A stretch of DNA of 64,000 bases from Mycobacterium sp. SMC-4 (GCF_025263265.1 NZ_CP079869.1:868001-932000); one strand, 5' to 3'; positions 24,086-41,102 are shown, counted from the stretch's first letter. The notes: a model not told the origin generated them from the letters alone. Program-made: numbers and translations.

Positions 24086-25807
24086 ATGCGACGACGGATG
24101 ACTTCGCTCGTCGGTTCCGGCATCGTCACGGCAGGCCTGTCGGCGGCGATGCTCGCCGGTGCGGGCGTGGCCGGTGCGGACACCGACTCCGGCGGCGGGG
24201 CCGACTCCGCCCGCAGCTCCGCGTCCGCAGACGCCGGCCGGGAGCGCGCCGAGTCGCGGTCCACGGATCGGGCGGTCCGCCTCGAGTCGCGCCGGGAACG
24301 CCGGGTGGGCAGCGAGACGCGGGTCGCTGACGAGCCGACCGAGGAGGCCGTCGAAGACAAGCTGGTCGCCGACGAGCCCGTAGCTGACGAGCCCGTAGCC
24401 GACGAGCCCGGCGACGACGGGTTGGTGGCCGACGTGTTGATCGGCGAGGAGCCGGTCGAGCACGCGCCGACCGCCGATGTGCCCGCCGAACACCGGGCGA
24501 TGATCTTCGAGGTGGCCGAGTCCGACGACGCCACGGCCGCTCCGGCCCCGACCGCCTCGCCCGCATCGGTGCGTCGCGCGCTGCGCAACGCCGAGACCCC
24601 GCCCGGGGCGTCGGCACCGGTTCGGTCGACCCCGCTCGGCCTGATCGGTACCGCCGTGTTCAACATGTATGGCCTGGCGCTGCGCGTGTTCGGGGGACCG
24701 CCGATCCTGCCCGCCGATTCCGGTGTCACCGTGTCCTCCTCGATGCTGGAGATCGACTGCGGTGACGGTTACCGGGTGCCCGCGGACTGGTATGTGCCCG
24801 ACGGCGCCGTGCCGACCCGGTTGATCTACTCCCAGCACGGCTTCCTGGCGGCCGGCCCGTTCTACAGCTTCACCGCGGCGCGGTTGGCTGTCGCGACCAA
24901 CAGCATCGTCGTGACCACATCGCTGACCTCGAATTTCCTGGCCTGTGACGGATGCTGGCTCGGCGGATCACCGATGCACCAAGCCGTGGCGAACCTGTTC
25001 GCCGTCGACAGCACCGCCCTGGCCGACAGCGCGCAAGCAGCGGGATACGGCGCTGTGCTGGCCGGGGTGCACGACGTCGTGCTCGTCGGTCATTCGCTGG
25101 GCGGGGGTCTGGCGGCCGGAGCCGCCGGCGCGATGACGGGCAACGGTGCGCTGGGCCGGCTGGCCGGGGTGGTGATGCTCGACGGCGTCGGGTTCGGTCC
25201 GGTGGTGCCCACCGCGCTGGCCACGCTGCCGGTCGACATGCCGGTGTTCAACCTGTCGGGCAAGTCCTACTTCTGGAACCAGAACGGCGCGGCCAACCTC
25301 GCGCTGGCGCAAGCCCGGCCCGATGCGTTCACCGGGGTCCGGCTGATCGGCGGTCTGCACTCGGACCCGATGACCGGTGGTAACCCGCTGATCCAGTTCG
25401 CGCTGAACCTGGTCACCGGGTTCTCCAGGGCGGAGAACGTGACGGCCGCCGAGATCCTCAGCGCCGCGTGGATCAACGACATGTTTTCCCGAACCGGGCC
25501 TGACCTGCAGTCGCCGTTCTACGGCGCACCCGGGGAAACACTGCAGATCCAGACCGCCCGAGGGCTGGCCCAGGCCTACGTCTCGCCCGGACCGCCCGAG
25601 CGGCTGACGCTGATCGACATCGTTTTCACCGCATTCACCCAGTGGATCTTCACGCTCAACTTCGCCGCGTGCGTCCCGGCCGGCGACGCGATGTCGCACG
25701 CCAGCGTCGATCGGCCGGCGAAAATGTCCACACCAAACACCCTGTTATCTCTTGACGACGGGGCGAAACCACGCCAATCTAATGCCCAGCATGTATGCAC
25801 GGGTTGA
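24086..25807 (+). CDS. Exported alpha/beta hydrolase with disordered linker (paralogue 2)
   Basis: A 573-residue paralogue of the preceding gene. The signal peptide SLVGSGIVTAGLSAAMLAGAGVAGA precedes an acidic linker with VADEP repeats encoded by 15-base direct repeats. The hydrolase domain has PADWYVPDGAVPTRLIYSQHGFLAAGPFYS, the nucleophile elbow GHSLGGGLAAGAAGA at about residue 335, and GGLHSDPM near the expected histidine. The two paralogues share architecture and residues around the active site but have different linkers, so they probably arose by an old duplication. The ATG with a GGGGG ribosome site six bases upstream was chosen; an ATG 24 bases earlier is also in frame. Confidence 0.75.
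   Translation: MRRRMTSLVGSGIVTAGLSAAMLAGAGVAGADTDSGGGADSARSSASADAGRERAESRSTDRAVRLESRRERRVGSETRVADEPTEEAVEDKLVADEPVADEPVADEPGDDGLVADVLIGEEPVEHAPTADVPAEHRAMIFEVAESDDATAAPAPTASPASVRRALRNAETPPGASAPVRSTPLGLIGTAVFNMYGLALRVFGGPPILPADSGVTVSSSMLEIDCGDGYRVPADWYVPDGAVPTRLIYSQHGFLAAGPFYSFTAARLAVATNSIVVTTSLTSNFLACDGCWLGGSPMHQAVANLFAVDSTALADSAQAAGYGAVLAGVHDVVLVGHSLGGGLAAGAAGAMTGNGALGRLAGVVMLDGVGFGPVVPTALATLPVDMPVFNLSGKSYFWNQNGAANLALAQARPDAFTGVRLIGGLHSDPMTGGNPLIQFALNLVTGFSRAENVTAAEILSAAWINDMFSRTGPDLQSPFYGAPGETLQIQTARGLAQAYVSPGPPERLTLIDIVFTAFTQWIFTLNFAACVPAGDAMSHASVDRPAKMSTPNTLLSLDDGAKPRQSNAQHVCTG
24371..24415 (+). repeat. 15-base tandem repeats in hydrolase linker
   Basis: There are three consecutive units beginning GACGAGCCCG (24371, 24386 and 24401). 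The first two differ at one base and the third diverges in its last five. They encode DEPVA-type repeats in the linker between signal peptide and hydrolase domain. Confidence 0.7.
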
Positions 25808-29617
<3,810 letters not shown>

Positions 29618-29642
29618 TTCACGGCTCAGCCGTGGTGCCTAG

Positions 29643-33632
<3,990 letters not shown>

Positions 33633-33640
33633 TTCATCGG

Positions 33641-33680
33641 AAGAGCCCCCACTCCCTTCACCGGGAGGCGGGGGCTCTTT
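33641..33680 (+). terminator. Intrinsic terminator after rpoC
   Basis: AAGAGCCCCC and GGGGGCTCTT flank an inner CTCCC/GGGAG stem, with a TTT end. It begins eight bases after the rpoC stop codon. Confidence 0.85.
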
Positions 33681-33789
33681 CGCTTCTGGGCTTTCGCGGC
33701 CGAACGTTGGGTTGTGGCACGGTTGGGGCGCTCTGGCGTGACACAAGTACACATTCGGCCCGTCGGTGTGGCCGCCTAGACTCGGCAAC

Positions 33790-34542
33790 GTGCTCATAGG
33801 TTCCCATGTCCACGGTGACGATCCGCTGGCCGCGGCGCAGGCCGATGGCGCCGAGGTGGTGCAGTTCTTCCTCGGCAACCCGCAGAGCTGGAAGAAACCC
33901 AAGCCGCGCGAGGACGCCGAGTCGCTGAAGTCCTCGCCGATCCCGATCTACGTGCACGCTCCATACCTGATCAACGTGGCCTCGGCGAACAATCGGGTCC
34001 GGATCCCGTCCCGCAAGATCTTGCAGGACACCTGCGACGCCGCCGCCGACGTCGGTGCCACCGCGGTGATCGTGCACGGCGGCCACGCCGACGACAACGA
34101 CATGGACGCCGGGTTCGAGCGCTGGGTCAAGGCGCTGGACTACCTGGAGACCGACGTACCGGTGTATCTGGAGAACACCGCCGGCGGCGACCACGCGATG
34201 GCCCGTCATTTCGACACCATCGCCCGGCTGTGGGACCACATCGGCGACAAGGGCATCGGCTTCTGCCTGGACACCTGCCACGCCTGGGCCGCCGGGGAGG
34301 CGTTGATCGACGCGGTGGACCGGATCAAGGCGATCACCGGTCGCATCGACCTGGTGCACTGCAACGACTCCCGCGATGCGGCAGGCTCGGGAGCCGACCG
34401 GCACGCCAACTTCGGTCTCGGCCAGATCGACCCGCAGCTGCTGGTCGCGGTGGTGGCCGCCGCCGACGCACCGGTCATCTGCGAAACCTCCGACGAGGGT
34501 CGCAAGGACGACATCGCGTTCCTGCGGGAGCACGTGGGCTGA
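33790..34542 (+). CDS. end: Endonuclease IV (AP endonuclease)
   Basis: A 250-residue TIM-barrel Nfo/EndoIV, which cleaves 5' to abasic sites in base-excision repair. Metal-ligand signatures are present: [42 protein letters not shown] and [26 protein letters not shown]. The length is somewhat below the usual 280, as in mycobacterial Rv0670 (from memory). The GTG ([11 protein letters not shown]) is the correct family N-terminus; the longer open frame reaches into untranslated sequence. It is the first gene after the rpoC terminator. Confidence 0.95.
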   Translation: MLIGSHVHGDDPLAAAQADGAEVVQFFLGNPQSWKKPKPREDAESLKSSPIPIYVHAPYLINVASANNRVRIPSRKILQDTCDAAADVGATAVIVHGGHADDNDMDAGFERWVKALDYLETDVPVYLENTAGGDHAMARHFDTIARLWDHIGDKGIGFCLDTCHAWAAGEALIDAVDRIKAITGRIDLVHCNDSRDAAGSGADRHANFGLGQIDPQLLVAVVAAADAPVICETSDEGRKDDIAFLREHVG

Positions 34543-34651
34543 TCGAACGGTTGATCACACTTCGGTTGCCAAACGTCACATGAACGTCGCGCGGCCGCGG
34601 GGTTAATTAGGCTTATCGCCCGAGAACCCCCGTCCGTGACGAAAGGCCGAC

Positions 34652-35752
34652 GTGTCCGTTGACGAGGCGTCTGTCGCGTCGGCTCGCGTGCCCGCCGGCC
34701 CGGCCGACGACGCGATCGTGATTGATGACCGCATCGATCGCCGGGCCCGTCGACTGCGCGTGGTGCGCTGGGTTGCGGTGGCGACCTGGGCCACCGTCGT
34801 GGTCTACCGGACCATCACCGACGGGTTCGCTTTCAACCGCGAACTGCTGCTGCTCTACATCGCGATCGGTCTGCTGGCCGCCAGTATCGGGCAGGGCCGG
34901 CGGATGCTCTACGTCATCCGCGACTGGCTGCCCTTCGCGCTGGTCCTGATCGCCTACGACCTCAGCAGGGGAGCGGCGACCATGGTCGGCCGACCGACGC
35001 TGTGGCACTGGCCGGCCGATGCCGATCGCTGGATGTTCTTCGGGATCATGCCGACGGTGTGGCTGCAGGAACGACTCAAGCTGGGTTCGCCGCCGTGGTG
35101 GGAAGTCGTCATCAGCACGGTATACATGTCGTTCTTCATCCTCCCCTATGTGGTGGCCGCGGTGCTGTGGCTGCGAAACCGCGACGAATGGAAGGCGTTC
35201 GTCCGGCTCTTCGTCGGGCTGAACTTCTGCGCGCTGATCGTCTACGTGCTGGTGCCGGCCGCCCCACCGTGGGCCGCGGCGCGCTGCACCCCGGGTGACG
35301 TCGAAGGCGGACCCTCCGATCCGCGGTGCATGTTCCGGCCGGCCCGCGGCGTTCCCGACGGCGGCCTTCTCGGTGCGATGCAGAACCACCACGACGACGC
35401 CAATCCCTGGATCGAGCGGATCGTCGGACGCGGCTGGGGCAAGCTCAACCTGCATTCGGCCACGGCGCTGCTCGATCAGGGGCAGGCCAGCGTCAACCTG
35501 GTCGCGGCGATTCCGTCACTGCACGCCGGTATGACGGCAGCAATCGCGGCGTTCCTGTGGCACCGGGTGCACCGCGGTTGGCGGCCCGTACTGGTGGCCT
35601 ACGTGCTGATCATGGCTTTCACGCTGGTCTACACCGCCGAGCACTACGTCGTCGACATCATGCTGGGTTGGGCGTTCGCCGGGACCGCCCTGCTGGCGCT
35701 GCATCGCTACGACCGCTGGCGACGTGCCAGACAGGAGGCCGGACCGGCATAG
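34652..35752 (+). CDS. PAP2-superfamily (AUR1/IPC-synthase-like) integral membrane protein
   Basis: A 366-residue protein with roughly six transmembrane helices between residues 38 and 350. The PAP2 lipid-phosphatase/phosphotransferase motifs are PSLHAGM (about residue 290) and YTAEHYVVDIMLGW (about 330), matching the C2 SxH and C3 HxxxD patterns. The N-terminal arrangement and the AAPPWAAARCTPGD loop resemble inositol-phosphoceramide-synthase-like (AUR1) proteins of actinobacteria. It probably transfers or removes a phospholipid head group on the outer side of the membrane; the substrate is unknown. GTG start with GAAAGG upstream. Confidence 0.8.
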   Translation: MSVDEASVASARVPAGPADDAIVIDDRIDRRARRLRVVRWVAVATWATVVVYRTITDGFAFNRELLLLYIAIGLLAASIGQGRRMLYVIRDWLPFALVLIAYDLSRGAATMVGRPTLWHWPADADRWMFFGIMPTVWLQERLKLGSPPWWEVVISTVYMSFFILPYVVAAVLWLRNRDEWKAFVRLFVGLNFCALIVYVLVPAAPPWAAARCTPGDVEGGPSDPRCMFRPARGVPDGGLLGAMQNHHDDANPWIERIVGRGWGKLNLHSATALLDQGQASVNLVAAIPSLHAGMTAAIAAFLWHRVHRGWRPVLVAYVLIMAFTLVYTAEHYVVDIMLGWAFAGTALLALHRYDRWRRARQEAGPA

Positions 35753-35770
35753 CGGGGTATCTCTGCCCGC

Positions 35771-36994
35771 ATGGACATCGACATCCTGCTGGCCACGGTC
35801 GGGCTGCTCGGAGTCGCAGTGGCCGCGCTGTCGGCGAAGATGCGTCGGTTGCCGATCTCCGAGCCGCTGCTCGGTCTGATCGCCGGGATCGTGGTCGGAC
35901 CGGTCGTGCTCGGCGTGCTACATGTCGGGCCGGTCACCGAGGAGCATGCGCTGCTGCACGAGGTCAGCCGGGTGTTGCTGGCGGTGTCGGTGATGGCGGT
36001 CGCGCTGCGTTACCGCGCGGCGGTGCTCAAGCACCTCTGGCGACCGCTGACGCTGCTGCTGGTCGTGGTGATGCCGACGATGGCTGTGGTGACGGCTGCG
36101 CTGGGGTGGCTGCTGCTGGCTGTCCCGTTCGCCACCGCGGCTCTGCTCGGGGCGGCGCTGTGCCCGACCGACCCGGTCCTGGCCTCCAGCGTGGCCACCG
36201 GTGCGGAAGCAGAACGGGATCTGCCGGCGCGCGTGCGGCAGTTGCTGTCGCTGGAATCCGGCGCGAACGACGGGCTGGCATTGCCGCTGGTGCTGGCCGC
36301 GGTCGCGATCGCCGGCGCGATGAGCGCGGGATCTGCCGCCGCGGAGTCGCTGTGGCAGGTTCTCGGCGCCGTTGCCTTCGGTGCCGCCGCCGGCTTCGCC
36401 GGCGGGAAGGCCTTGCGGTGGGGGGAGAAGTACGGTGCCACCGACGCAGCGCCGGCGCTGTTCTTCACCGTGGTATTGGCGTTGGGCATCCTCGGGGTGG
36501 CCGGCCTGCTGCGCGTCGACGGCATCCTCGCGGTGTTCGTCGGGGGCCTGCTGTTCAACGTGGCCGGCACCGGCAGTGACCGAACGGCCGAGGTGCCGAT
36601 CGACGAGGCCATCAACAGGTTCGCGGTGTTGCCGTTGTTCGTGCTGCTGGGCGCGGCGCTGCCGTGGCAGGCGTGGGCAGGTCTGGGCTGGGGCGCGCTG
36701 GCGCTGACCGTCGGGGTCCTGTTGCTGCGTCGAATCCCGATCTTGTTGTTGCTGCGCAGGCCCCTCGGTCTGAAGACCGCCGATGCGCTCTACCTGGGAT
36801 GGTTCGGCCCGATCGGGGTGTCGGCGCTGTTCTACCTGACGATGGAGGCCGACCGCGTCGGCGTCGACGAGACGCTGCTGGCGGCGGGCACGCTGATTCT
36901 GGTGGTGAGCACCGTCGTGTTCGGGTTGACCGGGGTGGCCGGCCGGGTGCTCTACGCCAGGACCACCACCACCGCGGCGCCATCCAAGAGATGA
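35771..36994 (+). CDS. Monovalent cation:proton antiporter (CPA1/NhaP type)
   Basis: A 407-residue protein with about 12 predicted transmembrane segments. The conserved LGAALCPTDPVLASSVATG (about residues 131-149) and LLSLESGANDGLALPLVLAA (about 160-179) hold the ion-binding Asp residues of Na+/H+ exchangers. It starts 18 bases after the PAP2 gene and may be co-transcribed with it. The last codons lie inside an inverted repeat that extends into the fadE8 upstream region. Ion specificity is not determinable. Confidence 0.85.
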   Translation: MDIDILLATVGLLGVAVAALSAKMRRLPISEPLLGLIAGIVVGPVVLGVLHVGPVTEEHALLHEVSRVLLAVSVMAVALRYRAAVLKHLWRPLTLLLVVVMPTMAVVTAALGWLLLAVPFATAALLGAALCPTDPVLASSVATGAEAERDLPARVRQLLSLESGANDGLALPLVLAAVAIAGAMSAGSAAAESLWQVLGAVAFGAAAGFAGGKALRWGEKYGATDAAPALFFTVVLALGILGVAGLLRVDGILAVFVGGLLFNVAGTGSDRTAEVPIDEAINRFAVLPLFVLLGAALPWQAWAGLGWGALALTVGVLLLRRIPILLLLRRPLGLKTADALYLGWFGPIGVSALFYLTMEADRVGVDETLLAAGTLILVVSTVVFGLTGVAGRVLYARTTTTAAPSKR

Positions 36995-37010
36995 CTCATT
37001 ACATCTCTTG
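36985..37010. promoter_or_regulatory. Inverted repeat before fadE8 (operator or terminator)
   Basis: CAAGAGATG and CATCTCTTG form a perfect 9-base inverted repeat with an 8-base spacer (ACTCATTA). It overlaps the antiporter stop codon and lies 33 bases before fadE8. There is no U-tract, so an operator for the fadE8-echA4-paaX-like-echA5 operon is favoured. Confidence 0.45.
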
Positions 37011-37042
37011 TGTGACTGTCGAGAAAATGTAACAGTGGGGGA

Positions 37043-38668
37043 ATGGACACCCATGTCGTCACCAACCAGGTCCCACCGCTGGAGGACTTCAACCCTGCCG
37101 CGTCCCCGGTCCTGGCCGAGGCGCTCATCCGCGAGGGCGGCCAGTGGGGCGTCGACGAGGTCGCCGAGCTCGGGGCGCTGGCCGGCAGCGCCCGTGCGCA
37201 GCGCTGGGGCCAGCTGGCCGACCGCCACCGGCCGGTGTTGCACACCCACGACCGCAGTGGCCACCGCATCGACGAGGTCGAATACGACCCCGCCTACCAC
37301 GAACTGATGACCGTGGCGGTCGGTCACGGCCTGCACGCCGCCCCGTGGGCCGACGATCGGCCCGGCGCCCATGTGGTGCGGGCGGCCAAGACGTCGGTGT
37401 GGACCCCTGAACCCGGCCACATCTGCCCGATCTCGATGACCTACGCGGTGGTGCCCGCGCTGCGGCACAATCCCGACCTCGCCGCGCTCTACGAACCGTT
37501 GCTGACCAGCCGCGTGTACGACCCCGAGTTGAAGGTGCCGACCGCCAAGGCCGGCATCACCGCGGGCATGTCGATGACCGAGAAACAGGGCGGGTCCGAC
37601 GTTCGTGCCGGCACCACCGAGGCCACGCCCAACGGTGACGGCACCTACTCGCTGCGCGGACACAAGTGGTTCACCTCGGCGCCGATGTGCGACATCTTCC
37701 TGGTGCTCGCGCAAGCACCTGGCGGCCTGAGCTGCTACTTGCTCCCGCGCGTACTGCCCGACGGGACCCGCAACCGGATGTTGCTGCAGCGGCTGAAGGA
37801 CAAGCTGGGTAACCACGCCAACGCCTCCAGCGAAGTGGAGTACGACGGCGCCACGGCGTGGCTGGTCGGCGACGAGGGCCGTGGCGTGCCGACGATCATC
37901 GAGATGGTCAACCTGACCCGGCTGGACTGCACGCTGGGCAGCGCGACCAGTATGCGCACCGGGTTGATGCGCGCCGTGCACCACGCCCAACACCGAAAAG
38001 CGTTCGGCGCCTATCTGATCGACCAACCGTTGATGCGCAATGTGCTGGCCGACCTGGCCGTCGAGGCGGAAGCCTCGACGATGTTGGCAATGCGGATGGC
38101 CGGCGCCACCGACTGGGCGGTCCGCGGTGACGAGCGCGAAACCCTGCTGCGCAGAATAGGTCTGGCCGCAGCCAAGTACTGGGTGTGCAAGCGCGCCACC
38201 GGCCACGCCGCCGAGGCGATGGAATGTCTGGGCGGCAACGGTTATGTCGAGGACTCCGGTATGCCCCGGCTCTACCGAGAGGCGCCGCTGATGGGTATCT
38301 GGGAGGGCTCCGGCAACGTCAGCGCCCTGGACACGCTGCGCGCCATGGCCACTCGACCCGAGTGCATCGAGGTGCTGTTCGACGAGCTCGCCCAGACCCA
38401 GGGCCACGACGACCGGCTGGACGCCCACGTCGAGGCGCTGCGGCCGCAGCTGGAGGATCTCGACAGCATCCAGCACCGGGCCCGAAAGGTGACCGAGGAC
38501 ATCGCGCTGGCACTGCAAGGGTCGCTGGTCGTCCGGCACGGCCACCCCGCGGTGGCGGAGGCATTCCTGGCCAGCCGCCTGGGCGGTAAGTCCGGTGGTG
38601 TGTATGGCACCCTGCCCGCCGGGCTGGACCTGTCGCCGATCCTCGAGCGCGCCCTGGTGAAAGCGTGA
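37043..38668 (+). CDS. fadE8: Acyl-CoA dehydrogenase, AidB-like (FadE8)
   Basis: A 541-residue flavin acyl-CoA dehydrogenase of the AidB/isovaleryl-type subgroup. The FAD and substrate motifs are AGMSMTEKQGGSDVRAGTTEA and HKWFTSAPMCD. The region CLGGNGYVEDSGMPRLYREAPLMGIWEGSGNV near residue 395 is very like AidB. AidB proteins bind DNA and respond to alkylation; a catabolic acyl-CoA role is equally plausible given the two crotonase genes in the operon. The ATG lies after GTGGGGGA. It overlaps echA4 by four bases. Confidence 0.9.
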   Translation: MDTHVVTNQVPPLEDFNPAASPVLAEALIREGGQWGVDEVAELGALAGSARAQRWGQLADRHRPVLHTHDRSGHRIDEVEYDPAYHELMTVAVGHGLHAAPWADDRPGAHVVRAAKTSVWTPEPGHICPISMTYAVVPALRHNPDLAALYEPLLTSRVYDPELKVPTAKAGITAGMSMTEKQGGSDVRAGTTEATPNGDGTYSLRGHKWFTSAPMCDIFLVLAQAPGGLSCYLLPRVLPDGTRNRMLLQRLKDKLGNHANASSEVEYDGATAWLVGDEGRGVPTIIEMVNLTRLDCTLGSATSMRTGLMRAVHHAQHRKAFGAYLIDQPLMRNVLADLAVEAEASTMLAMRMAGATDWAVRGDERETLLRRIGLAAAKYWVCKRATGHAAEAMECLGGNGYVEDSGMPRLYREAPLMGIWEGSGNVSALDTLRAMATRPECIEVLFDELAQTQGHDDRLDAHVEALRPQLEDLDSIQHRARKVTEDIALALQGSLVVRHGHPAVAEAFLASRLGGKSGGVYGTLPAGLDLSPILERALVKA

Positions 38669-39603
38669 CCCACGCGATCAGGCCCGTCGACTTCGACAAC
38701 CTCACGACGATGACCTATGAGGTCACCGACCGGGTCGCCCGAATCACCTTCAATCGGCCCGACAAGGGCAACGCGATCGTCGCCGACACCCCACTCGAGC
38801 TCTCGGCGCTGGTCGAACGCGCCGACCTCGACCCCAACGTGCACGTCATCCTGGTGTCAGGGCGCGGCGAGGGCTTCTGCGCCGGGTTCGACCTGTCGGC
38901 CTACGCCGAGGGCTCCTCGTCGGCCGGTGGCGGCAGCGCCTACCGCGACACCGTGCTTTCGGGCCGGACCCAGGCGGTCAACCACCTGCCCGATCAGCCG
39001 TGGGACCCGATGATCGACTACCAGATGATGAGCCGGTTCGTGCGTGGGTTCTCCAGCCTGATGCGGGCCGACAAGCCCACCGTGGTCAAGATCCACGGGT
39101 ACTGCATTGCCGGCGGCACCGACATCGCGCTGCACGCCGACCAGGTGATCGCCGCGTCCGACGCCAAGATCGGCTATCCACCCACCCGCGTCTGGGGTGT
39201 GCCCGCGGCGGGTATGTGGGCCCACCGGCTGGGTGACCAACGCGCCAAACGTCTTCTGCTGACCGGTGATTGCCTCACCGGAGCACAGGCCGCGGAATGG
39301 GGGCTGGCCGTCGAGGCGCCCGCACCCGAGGATCTCGACGAGCGCACCGAACGGCTGGTCGAGCGGATCGCCGCGGTCCCGGTCAATCAGCTGATCATGG
39401 TCAAGCTGGCGATGAACAGCGCGTTGTACAACCAGGGCGTGGCCAACAGCGCGATGATCTCGACGGTGTTCGACGGCATCGCCCGCCACACCCCCGAGGG
39501 TCACGCGTTCGTCGCGCAGGCCCGCGAGCACGGTTTCCGGGACGCGGTACGCCGCCGCGACGAGCCGTTCGGCGACCACGGCCGCACCGCCTCGGGAGTC
39601 TGA
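38665..39603 (+). CDS. echA4: Enoyl-CoA hydratase/isomerase family protein (EchA4)
   Basis: A 312-residue crotonase-fold protein. The oxyanion blocks are GRGEGFCAGFDLSAYAEG and KIHGYCIAGGTDIALHADQVIA, and the segment SDAKIGYPPTRVWGVPAAGMW corresponds to the active-site loop. It has an insertion of about 40 residues after the first block (SSSAGGGSAYRD...). It starts with GTG overlapping the fadE8 stop (GTGA) and is followed three bases later by the PaaX-like regulator, within one operon. Its specific substrate is unknown. Confidence 0.9.
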   Translation: MTHAIRPVDFDNLTTMTYEVTDRVARITFNRPDKGNAIVADTPLELSALVERADLDPNVHVILVSGRGEGFCAGFDLSAYAEGSSSAGGGSAYRDTVLSGRTQAVNHLPDQPWDPMIDYQMMSRFVRGFSSLMRADKPTVVKIHGYCIAGGTDIALHADQVIAASDAKIGYPPTRVWGVPAAGMWAHRLGDQRAKRLLLTGDCLTGAQAAEWGLAVEAPAPEDLDERTERLVERIAAVPVNQLIMVKLAMNSALYNQGVANSAMISTVFDGIARHTPEGHAFVAQAREHGFRDAVRRRDEPFGDHGRTASGV

Positions 39604-39606
39604 ACC

Positions 39607-40341
39607 GTGTCGCAGCCGCTGACCCGGATGACGGCGCGGTCGGTCGTGCTCAGCGTGTTGCTCGGTGCGCACCCGGCGTGGGCCACCGCCGCCGAACTGG
39701 TCCGGCTCACCGCCGATTTCGGTATCCGGGAGGCCACCGTCCGGGTCGCGCTGACCCGCATGGTGGCCGCCGGTGACCTGGTCCGTTCCGAGGACGGCTA
39801 CCGGCTCTCCGATCGCCTGATGGCCCGCCAACGCCGGCAGGACGAGGCTCTGGACCCGCGTCGGCGCACCTGGAACGGCACCTGGACCGCGCTGGTGATC
39901 ACCAGCGTCGGCGCCGACCCGCGGACCCGCTCGGCGCTGCGGAACACGCTTCAGGACAACCGTTTCGGAGAACTCCGCGAAGGCCTGTGGCTCCGTCCGG
40001 ACAATCTGGAGGTCGACCTGGACGAGCAGGTCACCGAGCACGTACGGGTGATGAGCATGCGGGACGGCGACCCTGCCGGGCTGGCGGCGCAACTGTGGGA
40101 CCTCTCCGGCTGGGCTGAGGCGGCCGAACGGTTGCTCACGCACATGGCTGCCGCGCACGACATCCCGTCGCGGTTCTTGGTGGCAGCGGCCATCGTGCGG
40201 CATCTGCTCACCGATCCGGTGCTGCCCGATGACCTGCTCCCGGCGCACTGGCCCGGTGAGCGATTGCGCACTAGCTACCACGATTTCGCCACCGAACTGG
40301 TGGCGCGACGAGATCCAGTGACGCTGATGGAGGCGACATGA
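39607..40341 (+). CDS. PaaX-family transcriptional regulator
   Basis: A 244-residue PaaX-like protein. The N-terminal winged helix (SVVLSVLLGAHPAWATAAELVRLTADFGIREATVRVALTRMVAAGDLVRSEDGYRLSDR) is followed by PaaX middle and C-terminal domains (RRTWNGTWTALVITSVGADPRTRSALRNTL). PaaX proteins repress phenylacetate or other CoA-thioester catabolic operons and are relieved by the acyl-CoA intermediate. Embedded between echA4 and echA5, it probably controls its own operon. Starts with GTG and overlaps echA5 by ATGA. Confidence 0.88.
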   Translation: MSQPLTRMTARSVVLSVLLGAHPAWATAAELVRLTADFGIREATVRVALTRMVAAGDLVRSEDGYRLSDRLMARQRRQDEALDPRRRTWNGTWTALVITSVGADPRTRSALRNTLQDNRFGELREGLWLRPDNLEVDLDEQVTEHVRVMSMRDGDPAGLAAQLWDLSGWAEAAERLLTHMAAAHDIPSRFLVAAAIVRHLLTDPVLPDDLLPAHWPGERLRTSYHDFATELVARRDPVTLMEAT

Positions 40342-41102
40342 GCGGTGGAGTGCGAGTCGAGAAGAACGGCCCGGTCACCACGGTGATCATGAATCGGCCA
40401 CACGCCCGCAACGCCGTCAACGGACCGGCGGCAGCCGAACTGTATGCGGCCTTCGAGGCTTTCGACCAGGACGAGTCGGCCGCCGTGGCTGTGCTGTGGG
40501 GCGACAACGGGACGTTCTGTGCGGGCGCCGATCTCAAGGCCTTCGGCACACCGGAGGTCAACCCGGTGCACCGCAGCGGGCCGGGGCCGATGGGGCCGAG
40601 TCGCATGGTGTTGTCCAAACCGGTGATCGCCGCGGTCAGTGGCTATGCCGTCGCGGGCGGTCTGGAACTGGCCCTGTGGTGCGATCTACGGGTGGTCGAG
40701 CAGGACGCCATCATGGGCGTGTTCTGCCGGCGCTGGGGTGTCCCGCTCATCGACGGCGGCACCGTGCGGCTGCCGCGGCTCATCGGGCACAGCCGAGCGA
40801 TGGACCTGATCCTGACCGGGCGCGCGGTGCACGCCGACGAGGCGCAGGCGATCGGCCTGGCCAATCGGGTGGTGCCGACCGGTCAGGCCCGGCAGCGCGC
40901 CGAGGAGTTGGCCGCCGAGTTGGCCGCCCTGCCCCAGCAGTGCCTGCGGGCCGACCGCATGTCGGTGCTGCACCAGTGGGGCTGCTCCGAGGCCGAGGCG
41001 ATGGACTTCGAATTCGGCAGCATGTCGCGGGTGGCCGCCGAATCACTCGACGGCGCTGCCCGATTCGCCGGCGGTGCGGGCCGTCACGGCGCCCCGGCCT
41101 GA
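40338..41102 (+). CDS. echA5: Enoyl-CoA hydratase family protein (EchA5)
   Basis: A 254-residue crotonase. The oxyanion-hole blocks are GDNGTFCAGADLKAFG and AAVSGYAVAGGLELALWCDLRV, and the loop FCRRWGVPLIDGGTVRLPRLIGHSRAMDLILTGR follows. In the canonical hydratase a Glu occupies both active-site positions; here the region GVPLIDGGTVRLP suggests a different acid/base set (Asp). It is last in the fadE8 operon. Its 3' end overlaps the convergent glycosyltransferase gene by 19 bases. Confidence 0.9.
   Translation: MSGGVRVEKNGPVTTVIMNRPHARNAVNGPAAAELYAAFEAFDQDESAAVAVLWGDNGTFCAGADLKAFGTPEVNPVHRSGPGPMGPSRMVLSKPVIAAVSGYAVAGGLELALWCDLRVVEQDAIMGVFCRRWGVPLIDGGTVRLPRLIGHSRAMDLILTGRAVHADEAQAIGLANRVVPTGQARQRAEELAAELAALPQQCLRADRMSVLHQWGCSEAEAMDFEFGSMSRVAAESLDGAARFAGGAGRHGAPA

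Noticed and set aside
24371..24415. Possible CRISPR-like array in the hydrolase linker
   Set aside because: Units are contiguous with no spacers and encode in-frame amino acid repeats.
35918..38545. Minus-strand frame of 875 codons opposite the antiporter and fadE8
   Set aside because: Crosses two real genes on the other strand and shows only low-complexity His/Gln/Arg-rich sequence.
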